64,000 nt of DNA, taken from assembly GCF_048820915.1 (NCBI RefSeq), contig NZ_JBMERR010000002.1:62001-126000 (forward strand). Direction: 5' to 3'. The notes below the pieces were generated by a model. The model saw only the letters and a list, made by a program, of their open reading frames with translations. It made no database searches and was not told the DNA's origin. A program made the translations under genes and the position numbers. Positions 1 to 8,700 of the stretch are shown here, piece after piece (position 1 is the first letter of the stretch; each line of letters opens with the position of its first letter). The DNA comes from Cribrihabitans_A pelagius. GTDB taxonomy: Bacteria; Pseudomonadota; Alphaproteobacteria; Rhodobacterales; Rhodobacteraceae.

Positions 1-903
1 GAGGTTCGCCGCCTTCAGCTCCAGCGCCATATCGGCAAGCTTGAAGGAGACGCCCTGGAACTTGCCGATCTGCTGGCCGAACTGGCGGCGCTCAGCCGCG
101 TATTCCACCGAATGCTGCAGCGCGCGCTCGGCCCGGCCCAAGCAGGTGGCCGCGACCTGCAGCCGGGTGGCGCCCAGCCAGGTGTTGGCCACCTCGAAGC
201 CCTTGCCCACCTCGCCCAGCACCGCCCGTGACGGCAGCCGGCAGTCGTCGAATTCCAGCACCGCATTGGTGTAGCCGCGGTGGCTCACGTTGCGGTAGCC
301 GTCGCGCACGGTGAAACCCGGCGTGCCCTTATCGACGAAGAAGGCGGTGATCTTCTTCTTCACCCCGCGCGGCGTCTCCTCCTCGCCCGTCGCCATGAAC
401 ACGATGGCAAAGTCGGCGATGTCGGCATGGCTGATGAAATGCTTGGTGCCGTTCAGGATCCAGTCATCGCCGTCCTTGCGGGCGCTGGCCTTCATGCCGC
501 GCAGGTCCGATCCGGCGTCCGGTTCGGTCATCGCCAGGCAATCCCATTTCTCACCCTTCATGCAAGGGGTGAGGTACTTTTCCTTCTGCTCCTCGGTGCC
601 CGCGAGCAGGATGTTGGAAGGGCGCGCAACGCCGGTCCAGTGCAGCGCGTAGTTGGCGCGGCCAAGCTCCTTTTCGTACATCAGCCAGGTCAGCGTATCG
701 AGCCCGGCACCGCCCAGCTCTTCGGGCATGTTGGCCGCGTAAAGCCCGGCGTCCATCGCCTTCTTCTGCACCTCGCGGATCACCTCCATGTCGAGATGGC
801 CGCTGCGCTCGATCGCCGCCTCATGCGGGTAGAGCTCCTTTTCCACGAAGGCGCGGGTGGTCCCGACGATCATCGATTGTTCTTCGGTCATCCCGAACTG
901 CAT
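1..903 (-). CDS. Acyl-CoA dehydrogenase (partial, C-terminus off the window)
   Basis: This gene encodes an FAD-dependent acyl-CoA dehydrogenase, which oxidises an acyl-CoA to the trans-2-enoyl-CoA and passes electrons to ETF. The first 301 codons are present, starting at the ATG at 903 (MQFGMTEEQSMIV). The family signature AMTEPDAGSD lies at about residues 125-133, followed by the middle beta-domain; the last visible part (FGQQIGKFQGVSF) is the start of the C-terminal helical domain, whose catalytic Glu region lies outside the window. It is divergent from the GlxA-type regulator at 983 with only 79 bp between them, so that regulator is a candidate controller. The acyl substrate cannot be told from this part. 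Confidence 0.93.
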   Translation of the reverse strand, partial: MQFGMTEEQSMIVGTTRAFVEKELYPHEAAIERSGHLDMEVIREVQKKAMDAGLYAANMPEELGGAGLDTLTWLMYEKELGRANYALHWTGVARPSNILLAGTEEQKEKYLTPCMKGEKWDCLAMTEPDAGSDLRGMKASARKDGDDWILNGTKHFISHADIADFAIVFMATGEEETPRGVKKKITAFFVDKGTPGFTVRDGYRNVSHRGYTNAVLEFDDCRLPSRAVLGEVGKGFEVANTWLGATRLQVAATCLGRAERALQHSVEYAAERRQFGQQIGKFQGVSFKLADMALELKAANL

Positions 904-982
904 GGCGGATCTCCCCGGTCTGTCTGCTGCCTCGCAGAATAGGCGGCTTGCGGCGGCTGATCATGCGAAGTTAGACTAAATC

Positions 983-1924
983 ATGCATGATTGGGTAAAA
1001 GATAACGCCGCAGTGCAGCGGGTCGATGTGCTGCTGTTCGATGCCTTCTCGGCCCACTGCCTGGCCAATACGGTGGAGCCCTTGCGCGCCGCCAACAGCC
1101 TGGCCGGGCGGCAGGCCTATGGCTGGCGGTTCCTGACGCTTGGGGGCGGGCCTGCGGTGTCCTCTTCCGGGATGGAGGTGCGGGCGCATGGGCGGCTTGC
1201 GGACTGCGGCGGCGGCATGCTGATCGTGATGCCCTCTTACGATTTCCTGCGCCATGCCACGCCGCAGGCGGCACGGGCGCTGAGGGCCGCGGCGCGGCGC
1301 TACGGCGTGCTGGCGGGGTTCGACACCGGTGCCTGGCTCCTGGCCGATGCCGGCCTTCTCGAGGGGCGGCGCGCGACCATTCACTGGCAGGAGCTGACCC
1401 GCTTCAGCGAGGCCTTTCCGGCGGTTCGGGCCGAACGCGCGCGCCATGTGGCGGACGGCAACCGGATTACCTGCACCGGGGCGCTGGCGGCGTTCGACAC
1501 GATGATGGAGCTGATCGGCGCTCAGCATGGCGCGGCCTTGCGGCTGGAGGTGGCGGCGCTGTTCATGAGCCCGGAGGCCACCGGCAGCCAGGACCCGATT
1601 CTCGCCCGCGGCAAGCCGGTGGCGCGGGCGGTGGCCGCGATGCAGGCCAATCTGGAGACACCCTTGCCGATTGCCGCCATCGCCCGCGCCGCCGGGCGCA
1701 GCCAGAAGGAGCTGGAAGCGCGGATGAAGGCCGAGCTGGGCGCGACGCCGCAGGCGGTCTACCGGCGGCTGCGGCTGATCGAGGCGCGCCGGCTGGTGCT
1801 GGAAACCCGCCTCAGCGTGGCAGAGATTGCCCTGCGCTGCGGTTACGAGGACCCGAGCGCCCTGACCCGCGCTTTCCGGGCAGAGTTCGCCACCACCCCG
1901 CGCCGCCTGCGCGCAGCGGTCTGA
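983..1924 (+). CDS. GlxA-family AraC-type transcriptional regulator
   Basis: The 313-residue protein has an N-terminal DJ-1/PfpI (class I glutamine amidotransferase-like) domain, about residues 10-190, and a C-terminal AraC/XylS DNA-binding domain with two helix-turn-helix units, about residues 210-310 (IAAIARAAGRSQKELEARM, then VAEIALRCGYEDPSALTRAF). The usual nucleophile-elbow position reads FDTGAWLLADAGL, with Asp where enzymes of the superfamily carry Cys, so the domain probably senses a ligand rather than catalyses. It lies 79 bp from the divergent acyl-CoA dehydrogenase and 83 bp before adenine deaminase; either could be a target. Ligand and targets are inference. Confidence 0.9.
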   Translation: MHDWVKDNAAVQRVDVLLFDAFSAHCLANTVEPLRAANSLAGRQAYGWRFLTLGGGPAVSSSGMEVRAHGRLADCGGGMLIVMPSYDFLRHATPQAARALRAAARRYGVLAGFDTGAWLLADAGLLEGRRATIHWQELTRFSEAFPAVRAERARHVADGNRITCTGALAAFDTMMELIGAQHGAALRLEVAALFMSPEATGSQDPILARGKPVARAVAAMQANLETPLPIAAIARAAGRSQKELEARMKAELGATPQAVYRRLRLIEARRLVLETRLSVAEIALRCGYEDPSALTRAFRAEFATTPRRLRAAV

Positions 1925-2007
1925 GAAACGCAGGCCTGAAAAATGCCGGTTTCGCAGAAGGCCGCCAAAGCTCTTGCACTCTCCGCGGCAATAAGAACAA
2001 TTGGGCC

Positions 2008-3810
2008 ATGTCAGATAACAAAATCCCGAGCTGGCCCGACTCCGCCCAGAAACTGATCGACACCGCCGCCGGCCGCACCCCGGCCGAGATGGTGATCCGC
2101 CAGGGCGCTTGGGTCAATGTCCATACCCGCGAGGTCCTTGAGGGCCACGATATTGCCATCACCGAAGGCCGCATCGCCTATGTCGGCCCCGACGCCTCCT
2201 ACTGCACCGGGCCGGACACCCAGGTGATCGAGGCCGAGGGCCGCTTCATGATCCCCGGCCTGTGCGACGCGCATATGCATATCGAGTCCGGCATGCTGAC
2301 GCCGGCCGAATTTGCCCGCGCGGTGATCCCGCATGGCACCACCTCGATGTTCACCGATCCGCATGAGATCGCCAATGTCCTGGGTCTCGAAGGCGTGCGG
2401 CTGATGCATGACGAGGCGCTGCTGCAGCCGGTCAGCATCTTCACCCAGATGCCCTCCTGCGCGCCCTCCGCGCCGGGGCTGGAGACCACCGGCTTCGAGA
2501 TCACCGCCGAAGACGTGGCGGAGGCGATGGGCTGGCCCGGCATCATCGGGCTGGGCGAGATGATGAACTTTCCCGGCGTGGCGAATGCCGATCCCAAAAT
2601 GCTGGCCGAAATCGCCGCCACGCAAAGGGCGGGCAAGACCGTGGGCGGGCACTACGCCTCTCCCGACCTCGGCCCCGATTTCGCGGCCTATGTGGCGGGC
2701 GGCCCGGCGGATGACCACGAGGGCACCTGCGAGGCCGACGCCATTGCCCGCGTCCGCCAGGGGATGCGCTCGATGATGCGCTTGGGCTCGGCCTGGTATG
2801 ACGTCGAAAGCCAGATCACCGCGGTGACCGAAAAAGGGCTGGACCCGCGCAACTTCATCCTCTGCACCGATGACTGCCATTCCGGCACGCTGGTCAACGA
2901 CGGTCACATGAACCGGGTGGTGCGCCACGCCATTGCCTGCGGCTGCGACCCGGTGGTGGCCTTGCAGATGGCGACGATCAACACCGCCACCCATTTCGGG
3001 CTGGAGCGCGAGATTGGCTCGATCACACCGGGCCGCCGCGCCGACGTGATCCTGACCTCCGACCTCACGGCGCTGCCCGTCGAGGTGGTGATCGCCCGCG
3101 GCCAGGTGGTGGCGGAGCAGGGCGAGATCAAGGTGGACTGCCCGCATCTGGACTGGCCCGCACATGCCCGCGGCACCGTGCACCTGGGTCATGAGCTGAC
3201 CGCAAAAGACTTTGAAATCCAGGCCCCCGATGGCGCCAACGCGGTCACTGCCAATGTGATCGGCGTAGTGGAAAACCAGGCCCCGACCAAGGCGCTCAAG
3301 GCCGAGCTGCCGGTCCGCGACGGGCTGGTCGAAGGTGAAGACGGGGTTTGCCAGATCGCGCTGGTCGAACGCCATCGCGGCACCGGCGGCGTCACCAATG
3401 CCTTCGTTGAGGGCTTCGGTTACCAGGGCAAGATGGCGATGGCCTCCACCGTCGCGCATGACAGCCACCACATGATCGTGGTCGGCACCGACCGCGCGCA
3501 GATGGCGCTGGCCGCGAACCGCCTGGCCGAAGTGGGCGGCGGCATCACCCTGTTCCGCGACGGCGCGGAACTGGCGCTGGTGGAGCTGCCGATTGCCGGT
3601 TTGATGTCCGACAGCCCCGCCACCGAAGTCGCCGCCAAGGCGCAGGGGCTGGTGGAGGCGATGCAGGCCTGCGGCTGCGGTCTCAACAACGCCTACATGC
3701 AGCATTCGCTCCTGGCGCTGGTGGTGATCCCGGAACTCAGGATCTCCGACCTTGGCCTGGTCGATGTGCGCACCTTCAAGAAAATCCCCGTGATCGAGCC
3801 CGCCGTATGA
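2008..3810 (+). CDS. ade: Adenine deaminase
   Basis: Adenine deaminase hydrolyses adenine to hypoxanthine and ammonia in purine salvage. The 600-residue protein has the normal length for the Ade amidohydrolase family. The metal-binding DAHMHIES motif is at residues 87-94 at the start of the barrel, a second metal-region motif CTDDCHSG follows at about residue 290, and the family-specific C-terminal domain (about 400-600) is complete. The AMP nucleosidase gene overlaps its stop codon by 4 bp (ATGA), so the two are translationally coupled and act in sequence: AMP to adenine, then adenine to hypoxanthine. The pairing strongly supports adenine as substrate. Confidence 0.95.
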   Translation: MSDNKIPSWPDSAQKLIDTAAGRTPAEMVIRQGAWVNVHTREVLEGHDIAITEGRIAYVGPDASYCTGPDTQVIEAEGRFMIPGLCDAHMHIESGMLTPAEFARAVIPHGTTSMFTDPHEIANVLGLEGVRLMHDEALLQPVSIFTQMPSCAPSAPGLETTGFEITAEDVAEAMGWPGIIGLGEMMNFPGVANADPKMLAEIAATQRAGKTVGGHYASPDLGPDFAAYVAGGPADDHEGTCEADAIARVRQGMRSMMRLGSAWYDVESQITAVTEKGLDPRNFILCTDDCHSGTLVNDGHMNRVVRHAIACGCDPVVALQMATINTATHFGLEREIGSITPGRRADVILTSDLTALPVEVVIARGQVVAEQGEIKVDCPHLDWPAHARGTVHLGHELTAKDFEIQAPDGANAVTANVIGVVENQAPTKALKAELPVRDGLVEGEDGVCQIALVERHRGTGGVTNAFVEGFGYQGKMAMASTVAHDSHHMIVVGTDRAQMALAANRLAEVGGGITLFRDGAELALVELPIAGLMSDSPATEVAAKAQGLVEAMQACGCGLNNAYMQHSLLALVVIPELRISDLGLVDVRTFKKIPVIEPAV

Positions 3811-5273
3811 TAACCACCAAACACCCCGGCCACCCGGATACCGAAAGCTTCACCGACGCTGCCGAGGCGGTCGACCGGCTGGAGCTGCTCTATGCCCAGG
3901 CCACCGGCTTCCTGTGTGACGAGTTCATCCGCGCGATGGCGGACGGGGCGCCGGACAACCAGCGCATCCGCGCCTATTATCCCGAGATCCGCTTCACCAC
4001 CTCGACCTTTGCGCAGGTGGACAGCCGGCTCAGCTTCGGTCATGTCTCCGCCCCCGGCACCTATGCCACCACGGTGACCCGGCCCGACCTGTTCCGCAAC
4101 TACCTGATCCAGCAGATCGGCCTGCTGATCCGAAACCACGGCCAGCCGGTCACCATCGGCGTCTCGGACACGCCGATCCCGGTGCATTTCGCGGTCGCCT
4201 CGCGCCCCGATCTGACGGTGCCGCAGGAGGGTGCTGCGGGCTTTACCTTGCGCGATGTCTTCGACGTGCCGGACCTGTCAACCACCAATGACGACATCGT
4301 CAACGGCACCTTCCAGCCCGCCAACGGCATCGGGCCGCTGTCGCTGTTCAGCGCCCAGCGCATCGACTACTCGCTGGCCCGGCTCAGCCACTACACCGCG
4401 ACCAGCGCGGAGCACTTCCAGAACCACGTGCTGTTCACCAACTACCAGTTCTACGTCTCCGAGTTCGAAACCTTTGCCCGCAGCCAGCTCGCCGATCCGG
4501 CCTCGGGCTACACCAGCTTTGTCAGCACCGGCGACCACGAGATCAGCGATCCCGATGCCGAGCTGCCGCTCAGCCTGAAGCTGCCGCAGATGCCGACCTA
4601 CCACCTGAAGCGCAAGGACGGGAACGGCATCACCCTGGTCAACATCGGCGTCGGCCCCTCCAACGCCAAGACCGCCACCGACCACATCGCGGTGCTGCGC
4701 CCGCATGCCTGGCTGATGGTGGGCCATTGCGCAGGCCTCAGGAACACCCAGGCGCTGGGAGATTTCGTGCTGGCCCATGCCTATCTGCGCGAAGACCACG
4801 TGCTCGACGACGACCTGCCGGTCTGGACCCCGATCCCGGCGCTGGCGGAAATCCAGGTCGCGCTGGAGGAGGCGGTGGAAGAGGTGAGCGAATTCGAAGG
4901 CTACGACCTCAAGCGCATCATGCGCACCGGCACCGTCGCCACCATCGACAACCGCAACTGGGAGCTCAGGGACCAGTCCGGCCCGGTGCAGCGGCTCAGC
5001 CAGTCCCGCGCCATCGCGCTGGACATGGAAAGCGCCACCATCGCCGCCAACGGCTACCGCTTCCGGGTGCCCTACGGCACGCTCCTGTGTGTGTCCGACA
5101 AACCGCTGCATGGCGAGCTGAAACTGCCGGGCATGGCGTCGGATTTCTACCAGACCCAGGTTGCGCGGCATCTGCAGATCGGCATAAGGGCGATGGAGCG
5201 GCTGCGCGGCATGCCGCTGGAGCGCCTGCACAGCCGTAAATTGCGTTCCTTCGACGAAACCGCCTTCCTTTGA
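3807..5273 (+). CDS. amn: AMP nucleosidase
   Basis: AMP nucleosidase cleaves AMP to adenine and ribose 5-phosphate. The 488-residue product has the expected two parts: an N-terminal AMP-nucleosidase-specific domain (about 1-180) and a C-terminal nucleoside-phosphorylase fold, with the motif VNIGVGPSNAKTATDHIAVL at about 276-295 and the late active-site region ALDMESATIAANGYRF at about 400. Its ATG at 3807 overlaps the stop of ade. The substrate is inferred from full-length family resemblance and from its coupling to adenine deaminase. Confidence 0.95.
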   Translation: MITTKHPGHPDTESFTDAAEAVDRLELLYAQATGFLCDEFIRAMADGAPDNQRIRAYYPEIRFTTSTFAQVDSRLSFGHVSAPGTYATTVTRPDLFRNYLIQQIGLLIRNHGQPVTIGVSDTPIPVHFAVASRPDLTVPQEGAAGFTLRDVFDVPDLSTTNDDIVNGTFQPANGIGPLSLFSAQRIDYSLARLSHYTATSAEHFQNHVLFTNYQFYVSEFETFARSQLADPASGYTSFVSTGDHEISDPDAELPLSLKLPQMPTYHLKRKDGNGITLVNIGVGPSNAKTATDHIAVLRPHAWLMVGHCAGLRNTQALGDFVLAHAYLREDHVLDDDLPVWTPIPALAEIQVALEEAVEEVSEFEGYDLKRIMRTGTVATIDNRNWELRDQSGPVQRLSQSRAIALDMESATIAANGYRFRVPYGTLLCVSDKPLHGELKLPGMASDFYQTQVARHLQIGIRAMERLRGMPLERLHSRKLRSFDETAFL

Positions 5274-5316
5274 AGGCAGAATTTTGCGAATTTCCGGGGA
5301 AAATTGCCTGTTTTCG
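5274..5316 (+). terminator. Possible intrinsic terminator after amn
   Basis: Immediately after the amn stop, AGGCA-g-AATTTT pairs with AAAATT-GCCT across a 14-nt loop, with a small bulge, and is followed by a T-rich stretch (GTTTTCGTCTTT). The stem is AT-rich and imperfect, so strength is uncertain. Confidence 0.4.
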
Positions 5317-5328
5317 TCTTTGCGGACG

Positions 5329-5344
5329 ACACAACAAGTTGTGT
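5329..5344. promoter_or_regulatory. Inverted repeat in the HU promoter region
   Basis: ACACAAC-AA-GTTGTGT is a perfect 7-bp inverted repeat with a 2-bp centre, 72 bp upstream of the HU start codon. Its right arm overlaps the proposed -35 element (TTGTGT), the position expected of a repressor operator. No known regulator is assigned. Confidence 0.4.
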
Positions 5345-5366
5345 TACCCCACCACATAACGATACA
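5339..5366 (+). promoter_or_regulatory. Candidate promoter of the HU gene
   Basis: A -35 TTGTGT (5339-5344) and a -10 GATACA (5361-5366) are separated by 16 bp, about 50 bp upstream of the HU start. The ribosome binding site AAGGAGAG lies at 5402-5409. Confidence 0.35.
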
Positions 5367-5415
5367 GTCCCGCGATGAGGCCCCACAGTTCGGGCAGTTT
5401 TAAGGAGAGCTAAGA

Positions 5416-5703
5416 ATGTCCAAACCGATGACCAAAACCCAGCTCGTCGCGGCGCTGGCTGAGGAAATGGGCAGCGATAAGAAAACCGCAGGCACCGCTC
5501 TGGATGCCGTCTGCGCGCTGATTACCCGTGAAGTATCGGGTGGCGGCGCCGTGACCCTGCCGGGCGTTGGCAAGATCTACTGCCGCGAGCGCCCCGAGCG
5601 CGAAGTGCGCAACCCGGCCACTGGTGAAAAGTTCACCAAGGAAGCCGACAAGGTGGTGAAGATGACCATCGCCAAGGCGCTGAAGGACAGCGTCAACGGC
5701 TGA
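5416..5703 (+). CDS. HU/IHF-family nucleoid DNA-binding protein
   Basis: This 95-residue protein is a member of the HU/IHF family, small dimeric proteins that bend and compact DNA. It opens with the typical KTQLVAALAEEMG helix and has the beta-arm region (VTLPGVGKIYCRERPERE, then RNPATGE) where the conserved Asn-Pro-Ala tip intercalates DNA. It starts at ATG 5416 after a strong RBS (AAGGAG), stands as a single-gene unit with its own promoter region, and ends at a strong terminator. The divergence from canonical HU (GKIYCRERPER instead of GFGTF-type residues) means it could be a specialised paralogue. Confidence 0.93.
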   Translation: MSKPMTKTQLVAALAEEMGSDKKTAGTALDAVCALITREVSGGGAVTLPGVGKIYCRERPEREVRNPATGEKFTKEADKVVKMTIAKALKDSVNG

Positions 5704-5729
5704 TCCGGCCCCAAGCCGTATCCCAGTCA

Positions 5730-5759
5730 GGGCTGCCCCCCGGGCGGCCCTTTTCTTTT
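5730..5759 (+). terminator. Intrinsic terminator after the HU gene
   Basis: GGGCTGCCC (5730-5738) pairs with GGGCGGCCC (5742-5750) over a 3-nt loop and is followed by TTTTCTTTT. This is a classic rho-independent terminator 27 bp after the stop codon. Confidence 0.9.
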
Positions 5760-5867
5760 GCCTGCGGGGGCTGCGTCGGACACTGCGTGTCCGCTTCGGC
5801 AGCGTAGTTTCTTGTCACGGCAGCTCAGAAGGCGCACCCTTCCATCGGTTACCGGAGGAGGGACGCC

Positions 5868-6491
5868 GTGGAAAACGTGAACCTGCTGCTGATTCTTGCC
5901 GCCGCCCTGCTGGGCGCCGCAAGTCCCGGCCCCGCCACGCTGACCATTGCCGGCACCTCCATGCAGCATGGCCGCAAACCGGGCCTGGCGCTGGCCGCGG
6001 GGGTCTGCACCGGCTCGCTGATCTGGTCGGTCTTCGCCGCGTTCGGGCTGGGCGCGGTGATGCTGGCCAACGCCTGAATGTTCGAGGCGGTCCGCTATGC
6101 CGGTGCCGGATACCTGATGTATCTTGCCCTCCGCTCCGCCCGGTCGGCCCTGCGCCCCGGTGCGCCAGCGCTGCGGGCCTCCGCCGCACCGACGCTGCGA
6201 AGGGCCTATGGCAAGGGGCTGGCGCTGCATCTGACCAACCCCATGGCGGTGCTGTTCTTCGGCGCGCTCAACGCAATCGGCCTGCCGCCCGGCCCGCCGC
6301 TGTCCGCGCTGCTGCTGGTGATGGCCGCCATCGCGGTGCAAAGCACCCTGATCTTCCACGGCTGCGCGCTGCTGTTTTCCAGCCGGACGGCAAGCCGCAT
6401 CTGCATCCGCGTGCGCCGCGGTTTCGAGGCGGTCTTCGCTGCCGCGTTCGGCGCTGCGAGCTGGCAGATCCTTGTGGCCCGGCTCAGCTGA
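5868..6491 (+). pseudogene. LysE/RhtB-family amino-acid exporter interrupted by an in-frame TGA
   Basis: The frame opening at GTG 5868 (RBS GGAGGAGGG at 5853-5861) encodes the LysE-family N-terminus with the ASPGPATL motif, then meets TGA at 6075-6077. The very next codon is ATG in the same frame, and the rest of the exporter follows (MFEAVRYAGAGYLMYLALRS ... ALHLTNPMAVLFFGAL) to 6491. Read through, the product is 207 residues, the normal length of the family. Many homologues have Trp near this place, so a TGG to TGA change is the simplest cause. The directly abutting TGA-ATG could also allow re-initiation and a two-chain transporter, or the stop may be a sequencing error. Confidence 0.75.
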
Positions 6492-6563
6492 CCCCCGGCA
6501 CCGCACGGCTTGATCTCCTGTTGCCTTTCCGCGAAGGTCCGCGGCGGGAGGAAGGAATTCACG

Positions 6564-7475
6564 ATGGATGCACGCGCTATCGCCATGGGGCTGGCCTTCG
6601 CCCTGATGTGGTCCTCCGCCTTCACCTCGGCGCGGATTATCGTGCAGGACGCCTCGCCCCTGTTCTCGCTCGCGGTGCGCTTCCTGATCTCCGGCCTGAT
6701 CGGCGTTATGATCGCCCGCGCCCTCGGCCAGAGCTGGCGGCTGACCCCCGGCCAGTGGCGCGCCACGGTGATCTTCGGGATCTGCCAGAACGCGCTCTAC
6801 CTCGGCCTGAACTTCGTGGCGATGCAGTGGATCGAGGCCTCGCTTGCCGCGATCATCGCCTCGACCATGCCGCTTCTTGTGGCGCTGGCAAGCTGGCTCA
6901 TGTTCGGCGAGCGCCTGCGGCCGCTGGGCATCGCGGGGCTCATGGCCGGCATGGCCGGGGTGGCGCTGATCATGGGCACCCGGCTCGGTGCCGGCGCGGA
7001 CCTTCTTGGCGTCGCGCTCTGCGGTATCGGGGTGCTGGCGCTGGCGGCGGCCACGCTTTCCTTGCGCGGCGCCACCTCCGGCGGCAACTACATGATGGTG
7101 GTAGGGCTGCAGATGCTGATCGGCTCCGCCCTGCTGTTTGCTGCCGCACCGCTGACCGAGGAGATTTTCATCCGCCCCAGCCTGCGCCTGGCGCTGGCCT
7201 TCACCTACACCACGCTGGTGCCGGGGCTGATGGCCACCCTCATCTGGGTGCTGCTGCTGAACCGCATCGGCCCCGTGCGCGCTGCCACTTTCCACTTCCT
7301 GAACCCGGTGTTCGGCGTGGCCATCGCGGCGCTGCTCCTGGGCGAGCGGCTGGGCCTTCTGGACGTGCTGGGGGTGGCGGTAGTGACCGCGGGCATCCTC
7401 GCGGTGCAGCTCTCCCGCCAGCCCGGGCCGCGCAAACCGCCGGCGGCGCCCTCCCGCGCGGCGGAAGCGGGCTGA
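6564..7475 (+). CDS. EamA/DMT-superfamily transporter
   Basis: This 303-residue inner-membrane protein belongs to the drug/metabolite transporter superfamily with two EamA repeats of five helices each: about residues 1-140 (MGLAFALMWSSAFTSARIIV at the start) and about 150-290. The end of the second repeat reads FHFLNPVFGVAIAALLLGER, typical of the family. The start at ATG 6564 is chosen because GGAGGAAGGAA stands just upstream. It follows the broken LysE exporter by 72 bp on the same strand, which suggests a small efflux cluster. Substrate cannot be predicted. Confidence 0.88.
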   Translation: MDARAIAMGLAFALMWSSAFTSARIIVQDASPLFSLAVRFLISGLIGVMIARALGQSWRLTPGQWRATVIFGICQNALYLGLNFVAMQWIEASLAAIIASTMPLLVALASWLMFGERLRPLGIAGLMAGMAGVALIMGTRLGAGADLLGVALCGIGVLALAAATLSLRGATSGGNYMMVVGLQMLIGSALLFAAAPLTEEIFIRPSLRLALAFTYTTLVPGLMATLIWVLLLNRIGPVRAATFHFLNPVFGVAIAALLLGERLGLLDVLGVAVVTAGILAVQLSRQPGPRKPPAAPSRAAEAG

Positions 7476-7586
7476 CACCCGCAGCCGCCCCTTGGGCCGC
7501 GCACGCCTGACGGCGTGCGGGCCATTGCGCAGCCTATGCGATCCGCCCTACCCTGCCCGCGAAGACCCGGCAGGAGACCACGAGAG

Positions 7587-8150
7587 ATGAACGCGCAACT
7601 GACCCAAGTGCTCGAAGCGATCGACGCCGCCAATGCAAAGGACCCCAACCTGGAGGACGGCCAGCCCGCGGCCCTGCTCTATGGCCGCCGGATGAGCGCG
7701 GAACAGGCGCGGCTCTTCCCCGCGGCCTCCGAACCGCTGCAGATCGCGGCCCGCGGCCAGCACGTGGAACGCTGGAAGCTGGCCCGCGAGGCCTTCCCCG
7801 AGGGCCGCGCCGGCTACCTCGCCTGGCGCCAGGCCGAGGCCCGCCACCACGCCGAACTCGTTACCGGCCTGATGGGCAAGGCGGGCTACGGCACAGAGGC
7901 GCAGGAGGCCGCCGCCCGCATGCTGCGCAAGGAAGGCATCAAGCGCGACCCTCAAGTGCAGGCGCTGGAGGACATCGCCTGCTTCACCTTCCTCAAATGG
8001 TACTTTGCCCCTTTCGCCGCCAAACACCCCGAGGACAAGGTGCAGCGCATCGTCGCCAAGACCGCCCGCAAGATGTCCCCCGAGGCCCGCGCCCGGGTGC
8101 TGGAGGAGTTCGGCCTGCCCGCCCCCCTCGCCGCCGCCTTCAAGCCCTGA
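7587..8150 (+). CDS. DUF4202-type conserved protein
   Basis: This 187-residue soluble protein resembles the DUF4202 family. Visible features are a His/Arg-rich helical core (ARGQHVERWKLAREAFPEGR, then EARHHAELVTGLM) and LEDIACFTFLKWYFAPFAAK near the C-terminus. The His and acidic residues on predicted helices recall HD-type metal-binding folds, but no activity is established. The start at ATG 7587 follows AGGAGACC. Its biological role is unknown. Confidence 0.75.
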   Translation: MNAQLTQVLEAIDAANAKDPNLEDGQPAALLYGRRMSAEQARLFPAASEPLQIAARGQHVERWKLAREAFPEGRAGYLAWRQAEARHHAELVTGLMGKAGYGTEAQEAAARMLRKEGIKRDPQVQALEDIACFTFLKWYFAPFAAKHPEDKVQRIVAKTARKMSPEARARVLEEFGLPAPLAAAFKP

Positions 8151-8250
8151 GAAAGGCGTACACGGCTGCGCGAGCACACTGAAACCGGGCGTTGCAATTG
8201 CGCGTGCAAGCCCCATCTTCTGCACCATCGCGAACAGGCGGGAGGACATC

Positions 8251-8700
8251 ATGCCGAAATACACCAGGAACCCGGACGTCATCGCCACCCTCTCCGAGGA
8301 AGAATACCACGTCACCCAGGACGCGGGCACCGAACGCCCCGGCACCGGCAAGCTGCTCTACAACAAGGAACCGGGCATCTACGTGGACATCGTCTCGGGC
8401 GAGCCGCTGTTTGCCTCCGCCGACAAGTATGAATCGGGCTGCGGCTGGCCCAGCTTCACCAAACCGATCGAACCGGCCCACCTCCAGGAGCTGGAAGACC
8501 GCAGCCTCGGCATGATCCGCACCGAGGTCCGCTCCACCCATGGCGACAGCCACCTGGGCCACGTCTTCCCCGACGGCCCGTCGGACCGCGGCGGCCTGCG
8601 CTACTGCATCAATTCCGCGTCACTGCGCTTCGTGCATCTGGACGACATGGAGGCCGAAGGGTATGGCGCCTACAAGGACCAAGTGGAGACCGTGAAATGA
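8251..8700 (+). CDS. msrB: Peptide-methionine (R)-S-oxide reductase
   Basis: MsrB reduces the R-epimer of methionine sulfoxide in oxidised proteins. The 149-residue protein carries the catalytic Cys119 in RYCINSASLRF and a likely resolving Cys64 in ESGCGWPSF. The two CxxC zinc motifs found in many MsrB proteins are absent, so this is a zinc-less form. The start at ATG 8251 has AGGAGGA just before it. The msrA ATG overlaps the stop codon (ATGA at 8697-8700), so the two reductases for the two sulfoxide epimers are made together. Confidence 0.96.
   Translation: MPKYTRNPDVIATLSEEEYHVTQDAGTERPGTGKLLYNKEPGIYVDIVSGEPLFASADKYESGCGWPSFTKPIEPAHLQELEDRSLGMIRTEVRSTHGDSHLGHVFPDGPSDRGGLRYCINSASLRFVHLDDMEAEGYGAYKDQVETVK

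Noticed and set aside
2011..3705. Long open frame opposite adenine deaminase
   Set aside because: A shadow of the ade reading frame; the sense strand encodes a complete, motif-bearing enzyme.
5727..7478. Minus-strand open frame spanning the exporter and EamA genes
   Set aside because: It is antisense to two membrane-protein genes with clear family motifs and has Gln/Arg/His-rich low-complexity content.
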